Assembly: GCA_033557675.1 (NCBI GenBank)
Contig: JAWQRM010000634.1
Span: forward strand, 1 to 20,844
Length of the DNA stretch: 20,844 nucleotides
Reading direction: 5' to 3'
From: Coptodactyla brooksi
Taxonomy: Eukaryota > Arthropoda > Insecta > Coleoptera > Scarabaeidae
Part shown: positions 8,086-17,000 of the stretch, one piece after another
How the letters are laid out: every line of letters begins with the position of its first letter
How positions within the stretch are numbered: the stretch's first letter is position 1
Program-made: the position numbers and the translations under genes
The notes under the pieces: generated by a model
The model's input: only the letters and a program-made list of their open reading frames with translations
What the model was told of the DNA's origin: nothing
Databases searched by the model: none

Positions 8086-11000
8086 ATGTCGCCGCCAGAT
8101 TGTGACCAATCCGTCCAACAGCTGAAATTCGAAGTGAAATCGCCGAAGAGCAAAACCGTCACGTTCCTGCTCGCCTGCTGCTTCGTCCTGACGGTTTTCT
8201 CGGCGTGCCTCTTCACCGCCCTCGTGTTAATAGGGAAGTTTTACATCTACGACAGGAACGACGGGGTCGGTCCTCGAGAGAACCTCACCGGGAGGACGGT
8301 TTCGAGAAAATTCGACCAGTCGCTGAAGATCGAGAACCTAACGATGCCCAAATTCAACGCGCCCCCGATCGACATAGAGGAAAAACTCTACAGGCTACCG
8401 GAAGACGTCAAACCGACCCATTACGACATCACGCTGAGGCCGAATCTGCAAACGGGCATCCTGAGGGGTTCCGTGAACATTTCCGTTAGCGTCGCGCGAA
8501 GGACGCCGTACGTGGTGCTGCATTCGAACCTGTTGAACATAAGCGACGTGGTGGTCAGTAAATACGGGCACGTGAACGTGCCGATAAGGAACGTAGCCAT
8601 GGACAAACGCCTCCAGACCATGACCATCTATTTCATTAACAAAATCGACAACGGAAGCTACTCCCTGTGGATCACCTACGAAGGAAATATGAACAACAGC
8701 ATGCACGGAATGTACCTCAGTTATTACAAGACCAAGAACGACGAAAGGCGGTAAGATTTTCACTTTTTTCTGCGTCTCGGTATTTGAAAATACAAAAATA
8801 TACAAAAAATACATACCGGCGCATCCACCAATTTTAAATCGGAATTTCCACTCAGCATTTTAAATTAAAATGTTGACTTTAAAAAGAGATAGATGTATTG
8901 TGGCAATAATACATCTTCTGGCTGTGTTAGTTTGTATTAAGGCTTATATTAAACCACTAATCCAAGCTACTATTCCAAGATTATATTGAGCCATTAATCC
9001 ACAATTTACTGTGGATTAATGGCTCAATATAATCTTGTGAATTTTATGTTATATCATATTAAAATATATTATATTTTATGTTACTTCACTGTGAATTTTA
9101 TGTTATATTATTCTTCAAGAATTTCTAAATATTATTCTTTTATTTTTAATATTAAAAACAATCAAGTTTTTCCTTTTCAGAACCAACATCTAGACTGTTC
9201 AAATTCTATTTTCCTTTCAAATACTAATTCGATGGGAAATTTCGGATTTAAAGTTAAAATTTTAAATTGGTGGTTGGCCTAGAGTGTATTCTTTGTACTT
9301 ATAGAAGAAGTAGACAAATATTAGATTGAAATTGATTCTAGCACTTAAAGCACTGTTAATCATATATTAGCAATTTTAGTTGCTGTTTCAATAGAAAAGC
9401 TCTTATACTCTAATTTAAATCACTGTCAATTTTATATTATTAATTCCAATTACTATTCCAACAGGAAAATTCTGCATTTTATTAGTCTTAACTTAACATT
9501 ATAAAATTTTATATAACTCTAGATGTTATGCTCTTATTTAAATCACTTACATTGATATATTATCGATTTTAGTTGCTATTCCAGTAGGAAAATTCACGAA
9601 AATATATATTTTTTTGTACGTAAAAGAGAAAAAGATATTTCGACAAAATTGGCTCCAAGACTTATTATTATTAAACTTCATTCTCTCATTTGAATCACTA
9701 ATAATTTTTCGTTGTCAATTTTAATTGCGATTTCAACGGGAAAATTCCGATTTGAAGTCGAAATTAAAAACGGGTGGCTGCCACGGTATATATTTTTGTA
9801 CGTAGAAAAGAAATAAACATATATTCGTCTGAAATTATTTCCAAGAGTCTCTAAAATTTTCTCATTTATTCATTTGGATCACTATTAATTGTGCATTATT
9901 AATAATGCATAACCCAGCAGGAAAATTCCGATTTAAAGTCAAAACTTAAAATTGATGGCTGCACCGGTATATATTCTTTGTATTTATGAAAAAAAAATAC
10001 TAGTTTTAAAGCATTCTAAATTTTATGTCTTATTATTTTTATTAAAATTTAAATTTTAAATTTTATTATCTACTTATAAAGCATTCTAAATTTTATGCTC
10101 GCTTGAATCACTATGAATTTTATATTATTAAATTTTGTTATTGATTTTGAAAATTAGAATTAGAAATCAATGGTAGTACATACATATTTTTTTATCCACA
10201 AAACAGAAATAAACAAATATTAGTCTTGCATTAATTGTAAGACTTTCTGTAACTTTAAATGTTATTCTCTCAAAATTCCAAATTAAAGTCAACATTTTAA
10301 ATTGATGGTTACGTCGGTATATATTTTTGTATGTAAAACAGTAACAAAGAAATATTAATCTTAAATGCATTATTATAAGATTTTCTATAGCTCTAGATAT
10401 TATATCATCAATTGTAATTGCTATTCCGACAGGAAAATTGTGATTTGAAGTGAACATTTTAAATCGATGACTGTACCGGTATATATTTTCGTACGTAAAA
10501 AAGAAATAAATAAATATTAGTCTTAAATGGATTTTAAAAGTTTCTAAATATTGTTCTCTCATTTCAATGGTTCCTTGTTTTATATTGTCAGTTTTAATTG
10601 CTATTTAAAAAGGAAAATTTCGATTTAAAGTCAACATTAGAAACTGACAGCTGCTCTGGTATATATTGTTTATATTTATAAAAGAAATAGAAATTTTAGA
10701 TTGTCGCAAAATTTAGATTTTAAAATTCAAAATTTCGCGACAATCGTGATTTGGTTTTATGTCAGTTTTAATTATTTTTTCGAGAAGAAAATTGCGATTT
10801 GAAGTTAACATTTTAAATTGGTGGTTGTCCCGGTATATATTTTTGTATATAAAAATAAATTAACAGATATTAGTTTTAAATGAACCAAACAGGATTTACT
10901 AAACGTTATACTCTCATTTGAATAGCTATTGATTATCTATTGGTAATTTTAATTACTATCCCAACGGGAGAATTCCGATTTGACGTCAGAATTTAAAATC

Positions 11001-14000
11001 GGTGGCTGTTCTGGTATATATTTTTGTACGTAAAAAAGAAATAAACAGATATTAGTCTGGAATAAACTCTAAGACTTATTAAACTTTATTCTTTCATTTG
11101 AATAACTAATAATAACCTTTTATTGTCAGCTTTAATTACTATTCCATAGGGAAAGTTCCGATTTGAAATGAACATTTTAAATTGGTGGTTGTCCCGGTAT
11201 ATATTTTTGTACAAAAAATAAATAGATAGTCTTAAATGAACTACAGAGAATTTACGAAACGTTATACACTCATTTGAATAACTATTGATTATCTATTGGG
11301 AATTTTAATTACTGTGCCAACGGGAGAATTCCGATTTGAAGTCAGAATTTAAAATCGGTGGCTGTTCTGGTATATATTTTTGTACGTAAAAAAGAAATAA
11401 ATAGATATTAGTCTGGAATAAACTCTAAGACTTATTAAACCTTATTCTTTCATTTGAATAACTAATAATAACCTTTTATTGTCACATTTAACTACTATTC
11501 CATAGGGAAAGTTCCGATTTCAAGTCAACATTTTAAATTGGTGGTTGTCCCGGTATATATATTTTTGTACAAAAAATAAATAGATAGTCTTAAATGAACT
11601 AAACAGGATTTACCAAACGTTATACACTCATTTGAATAGCTATTGATTATCTATTGGTAATTTTAATTAATATCCCAATGGGAGAATTTCGATTCGTCAT
11701 AGTCAGAATTAAAAATCGGTGGCTGCGCCGGTATATAGTTTTTGTACGTAAAAGAATGGATAATAAAAGGTGCAAAAAACACGCAATAAATAATTTAAAT
11801 TATAAATTGGTTGCGGTTATGCCTTATTTAATCTTTCGTTCTTCTCGAAATACTTGGAATTTATCCAACGGTTTTTCTACACTGAAAAGTGTGTTTTATC
11901 GTTTAATTATAACTATCGAATCGAATTTGCGAAATGAATCGTTATTATAAGGATCATTTCACTTGGACGCTATTATTGTAATACAAGGAAACAGCGAGAT
12001 TATAATCATTATAGCAGAAAGAGAGAGGACTTACTTTTACTACAATATCGTATTATACAAGGAAGTATACCGTTTATATAACTGTAAGTATTTGATTCAA
12101 AAACTGAATACTCTACAATTATGGTCACTTTCAATCTCTCGCGAGGTAAATTACTGTTCTGTTGCGGAATGATTATCTAATTTGCGAATGTGATTTTTGG
12201 TGGATAATTTCGAATTTTCCAGGGTAATAGCCTCTTCGAAATTCGAACCTACCTACGCCAGGCAGGCTTTTCCCTGTTTCGATGAACCTCGCCTGAAAGC
12301 TACGTTCACGGTACACATACTGAAGCCAAACGATCCAAGTTACATAGCCCTGTCCAATATGCCAGAGGTAACTAGACAGAAATGAAGAAATCAGAGATTG
12401 GTACAGTTTTTTAAAATGTTTCAGGCCAGCAGCGAAGTTGTGGAAGATGGGATCATGGTACACTTCCAGAAAAGTGTGAAAATGTCCACGTACCTCACGT
12501 GTTTCATCGTGTGCGACTTTGAACACACTGCTGACGTCATCCACGCGAGCACCGATATTCCTTTCAGGGTTTTCGCGACCCCCGAACAGAAATCGAAGAC
12601 CGAATTCGCCGCGAAGATGGGAAAGCGCATAATCGAATACTTTAACAGGTATTTCGGCATAGACTTCCCCCTGCCGAAATTGGACATGATCGGCATCCCC
12701 GATTTCGCTTCCGGGGCTATGGAACACTGGGGGTTGGTCACTTTTAAGCAAATCAGCTTGCTCTACCACCCGAACATCAGCAGCACGTGGGATAAGCAAC
12801 AGGTCGCGTCCGTGGTCGCCCACGAGTTCGTCCACAGCTGGTTCGGAAATTTGGGTAAGTTTTCCCGAAAGTTCCAGCGCGAAATACCCTTAATCCCCCC
12901 CTGTTTCAGTCACCATGGAATGGTGGAACGATCTGTGGCTCAGCGAGGGCTTCGCGACGTACATATTCTTCAAAGGGATCGACGAAGTCTTGAACGAAGA
13001 GTGGAAAATGGTAGCTATGCGAAAATATTACGAAAAGCTTACTTATTAAGCCTAATAATCGCATTTTTCTTTTCCGTACAAAAATATATACCGTTGCATC
13101 CACCAATTCTAAATTTTCATCATTTAATTACTTCATCAAACAATCGGTTTTATCCTTCATAAAATAATTAATTTTCTATTGGCAATTTTAATTTCCATTC
13201 AAATACGAAAAATTCAGATTTAAAATTAAAATCTATAATTGGTGGCCGCGCTGGTATATATTCTTTGTATTTTTTTGTTTATCTTGAGGTTAGAATCAAG
13301 TTTTGTTTCGAAATAGTCTTGAGGTTGGAATCAAGTTTTGAAATAGACAGTTAGTAACCTTAAATAAACTAAACAAGATTTACTAAATCTTATTTTTAAT
13401 TGAACCGCTATTAATTTTCTATTGTCAATATTAATTACTATCTCAACAGGAAAATTACGATTTGAAATTAAAAATTGGTAGCTGTTCTGGTACATACTTT
13501 TTGTTTGTAATGCAGAAATAACCAGGTATTAGTCTTGAATGAAGCCCAAAACTTACTGAACCTTATCTACTCATTTTAATAGTTAATAATTTTCTATTGT
13601 CAAGTTTAATTAATGTTCCATCGAGAAAATTTCGATTTGAAATCGGTATTAGAAATCGGTGGCTGTGCTGGTGTATATTTTTTCTTCGTAATACAGAAAT
13701 AAACAAACATTAGTCTTAAATTAACTCCAAAACTTACTGCACCTTACCTTCCCATTTTAACAATTAATAATTTTCTATTGTCAATTTTAATTGCCATTCT
13801 AAATTTATAAACATAATAATATTATAATATTCTAGATTTATGAACATAAATCTATATGTTTGTACTAAATTTGAATCATTAATAATGTTTTATTGTCAAC
13901 TTTAATTACTATTCCAACGGAAAAATTCTTTTTTAAAGTCAACATTTTGAATTGGCAGTGTTATATATTTTTTGTAAGTCAGAATTAAAAATCGGTGGCT

Positions 14001-17000
14001 GTACAAAAGAGATATACAGATATTAGTCTTAACTCAACTCCAAGATATACTAAATCTCATTCTGTCATTGAATGAGATTTAAATCAATTCTGTCTGTAAT
14101 TGAATCAGTAATAATGTTTTATTGTCGACTTTAATCGCCATTCCAATGGGAAAATTCAAATTTAAAAATAATATTTTAAATGGGTGACTGTGATGTTATA
14201 TATATTTTTTAATAAATGAAAATTAAAAATCGGTGGCTGTTCTGGTATATATTTTTGTACGTAAGAAAGAAATAAACAGATTCAATTAACTCTAAGACTT
14301 ATTAAAAATCTTATTCTTTCATTTTGAATATTTCATTCGATTTAATTTGAAGTCGGTGGCTGTCACGGTATATATTTTTGTACGTAAAAGAGAAATAAGC
14401 AGATTAAATTAATTCTAAGACTTAATAAATATCATTCTCTCATTTGAATCACTATTAATGGTATATCATCTATGTTAATTGCAATTTTGACTGGAAAGTT
14501 CTTATTAAAAGTCAATAATTGAAATTGGTGGCTCTTCCGGTATATCTTTTTGTAGATAAGAAAGAAATAAACAGATATTAAAAATCGGTGGCTGTCACGG
14601 TATATATTTTTGTACGTAAAAGAGAAATAAGCAGATTAAATTAATTCTAAGACTTAATAAATGTCATTCTCTCATTTGAATCACTATTAATAGTATATTA
14701 TCCATTCTAATTGTAATTTTAACTGTGAAGTTCCTATTTAAAGTCAACAATTAAAATTGATGGCTGAGCCGGTATATATATTTTTATACATAAAAGAGTT
14801 AGTAATCTTAAATAAACTAAACAAGATTTACTAAATTTAATTTTTTTATTTCAAATGGGTATTAATTTTAAATTAATTCTAAATGTCTAATAATTGTAAA
14901 TTAATTACAATTTCAACTGGAAAGTTCCTATTGAAAGTCAACAATTAAAATTGGTGACTGTGCAGGTATATCTTTTTGTACGTAATAGGAAAATACACAG
15001 ATACTAGTTTTAAATGAACCAAACAAGATTTACTAAGCCTTATTCTCCCATTCGAATTCCTATTAATTATTCATTGTCAATTTTAATTGCTATTTCAGCA
15101 GGAAAATCCCGATTTAAAGTAAGAATTAAAAATTGATGGCTGTCACGGTATATATTTTTTTACGTAAAGGAGAAATAAGTAAATATTGGTCTTAAATTAA
15201 TTCTAAGATTACTAATTACTACTGTCAATGTTAATTACTATTCCAACAGGAATGTTTCGATTTAAAGTGAACATTTAGAATTGTTGGCTGTACCGGTATA
15301 TACTTTTTCGCACTACAAAAATACTTTTAATTTAACACTTTTCGATTCCCTAGATGGATCAGTTCTTAATAGAAAGGATGCACCTCGTCCTCAAGCTGGA
15401 CGCCGCGCACAGCTCCCACCCCATCGTGCAGAACGTCCTAACGCCGAACGAGATCAGGGCGATCTTCGACATGATCTCGTACAACAAGGGCGGGTCCGTC
15501 CTGAGGATGCTGGAGGACGCGATCTCCGAAGAGGTGTTCAGGACCGGCGTGACCAACTACCTGAAGGCGCACGCGTACGACAGCGCCGTGACCGACGACT
15601 TCTGGGGCGAGATGGAGAAGCTCGCGGAGGACGTGGACGTGAAGATGTTCGCGAAGACGTGGACGCGCCAGATGGGATACCCGATCGTGAACGTCCGAAG
15701 CAAGGACGAGAGCTACGTCCTCACGCAGAAGAGGTACCTGACAGACAGCGACAGCCCTGAATCCACGCCCTCCCCCTACAAGTAAGTTCCCCCCACCGTT
15801 CGGCTCCGCCCCACTCTTCGGGGACGGGTGGGGCGGAGTCGAATGGTCGGCCCACTTGCCCCACTCCTCCCCGAATGGTGGGGGGGATGGGCCAGAACCG
15901 TCTCCTCCCCACCACTACGGTTTGTTTTTCGATTTTGCAGTTACAAGTGGGTGATACCGGTTACGTACATCACTGACGAGAATTCGACTTCGATCCTCGT
16001 GTGGTTCCAACACGACGATCACGAAAGTATTGTAAAAAAACGTTACCCAAACAAAAAAATGTTTTACACGTGTTTTTTTGCAGTCGAAATAGCGAAACCT
16101 GTCAATTCGAAGTGGGTCAAGTTTAACTACAAACAAGTGGGGATGTACCGCGTCAATTACGAGACCGAACACTGGAGACGGCTGATCGACAACGTCCGAA
16201 ACATGGAGACGGCCGACAGGGCCCACTTGATAGAGGAAACCTTCGCCCTGGCCGAATCCGGTCACGTCTCCTACGATGTGCCGCTCAACTTGTCCAGGTA
16301 CCTCACGGACGAACGCGACTACGTCGTCTGGAGCGCGGTCACGTACGGAATCTACCCGCTCGTCGAAAAACTGCAGGACTCGGAACGCCTCGACGAATTT
16401 AATGTAAGTAAGCGCCGGGTAGAACTTGTGCTTTAATCGTTTCTCGAAGAAATATTTAAGGCACCTGATCCAGCCGGCCTACGACTTTTACACCTGGACG
16501 GAAAAAACTTCGGACGGCCACTTGGACAGGTGAGATTTACCGGTTAACTAAGTTTTTGCAAAGTGTAAAATTGGTGGAGGCGCCGGTGTTACGAAAATAT
16601 ATACCGGTGCATCCACCAATTTTAAATTTTCATCATTTAATTAATTCATCAAACCACCCGTTTTACCCTTCATAAATTAATTATTTTTGCATTGGCAATT
16701 TTAATTGCCATTCAAATACGAAAAATTCGGATTTAAAATTAAAATTTAAAACTGGTGGTCGCGCCGGTATATATTCTTTTTGTTTGCAAGAACCTTACAA
16801 GTCTTCAACAACTAACTGTAAATCTATATTTCTATATTTATTTCTACACAAATCTATATTTATTTGTTTTACCTTTTCATTAAAAAAAGTATTTTTCTGA
16901 AAGTGGAATTGCATTCAAAAACCCTAAACTTCTAAACTGTTTTTATTTTATTGATTTAATAAATTGTACTTTCCGTAGCCGAAGGATTTTAGATTACCAA

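Larger units (their letters stand above)
8751..12222 (+). other. Gene B intron 1 with tandem repeat array
   Basis: This 3472-nt intron separates the signal-anchor/N-domain exon from the exon starting RVIASSKFEPT. It holds an inverted arm of the repeat family (8795-8850), a perfect hairpin (8976-9037), an array of ~175-185 bp units (about 9220-11760), and about 450 nt of non-repetitive AT-rich sequence before the acceptor (11760-12222). I see no gene in it. Confidence 0.75.
13011..15353 (+). other. Gene B intron 4, almost wholly repeat units
   Basis: This 2343-nt intron lies between WKM and MDQF, a position where gene A has a 57-nt intron (1878-1934). Apart from ~65 nt at the 5' end it consists of one foldback element (13078-13268) and about 12 tandem units. 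The last unit (CCGGTATATACTTTTTCG near 15294) reaches to within about 40 nt of the acceptor at 15353. Confidence 0.8.

Noticed and set aside
9220..11760. Tandem units considered as hammerhead-ribozyme retrozymes
   Set aside because: I looked on both strands of the unit consensus for CTGANGA followed by GAAA in hammerhead arrangement and did not find it. A covariance-model search would be decisive; a hit would revive the idea.
11654..11950. 98-codon + strand frame near the end of gene B intron 1
   Set aside because: Its first half is a repeat unit and the remainder is low-complexity AT-rich sequence with no known motif.
12173..12835. 220-codon antisense frame opposite gene B exons 2-3
   Set aside because: It runs across an intron and mirrors codon-biased coding sequence; no homology is recognisable.
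9220..15320. Regularly spaced repeats considered as a CRISPR array
   Set aside because: Units are ~180 bp, diverged throughout, lie in eukaryotic introns, and have no short repeat/unique spacer pattern.
15281..15760. 159-codon + strand frame overlapping gene B exon 5
   Set aside because: It is an Arg/Pro-rich shadow of the MDQFLIERMH exon in another frame.
15828..16436. A continuous 202-codon open frame on the + strand, readable as one exon
   Set aside because: It starts within intron 5 and reads through introns 6 and the start of intron 7. Paralog alignment and splice sites support exons 15941-16026 and 16084-16403 instead.
16453..16461. TTTAAG at 16455-16460 as the acceptor for gene B exon 8
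   Set aside because: It would shift the frame and reach a stop at once. The AG at 16448-16449 keeps the frame and restores the same length as gene A.
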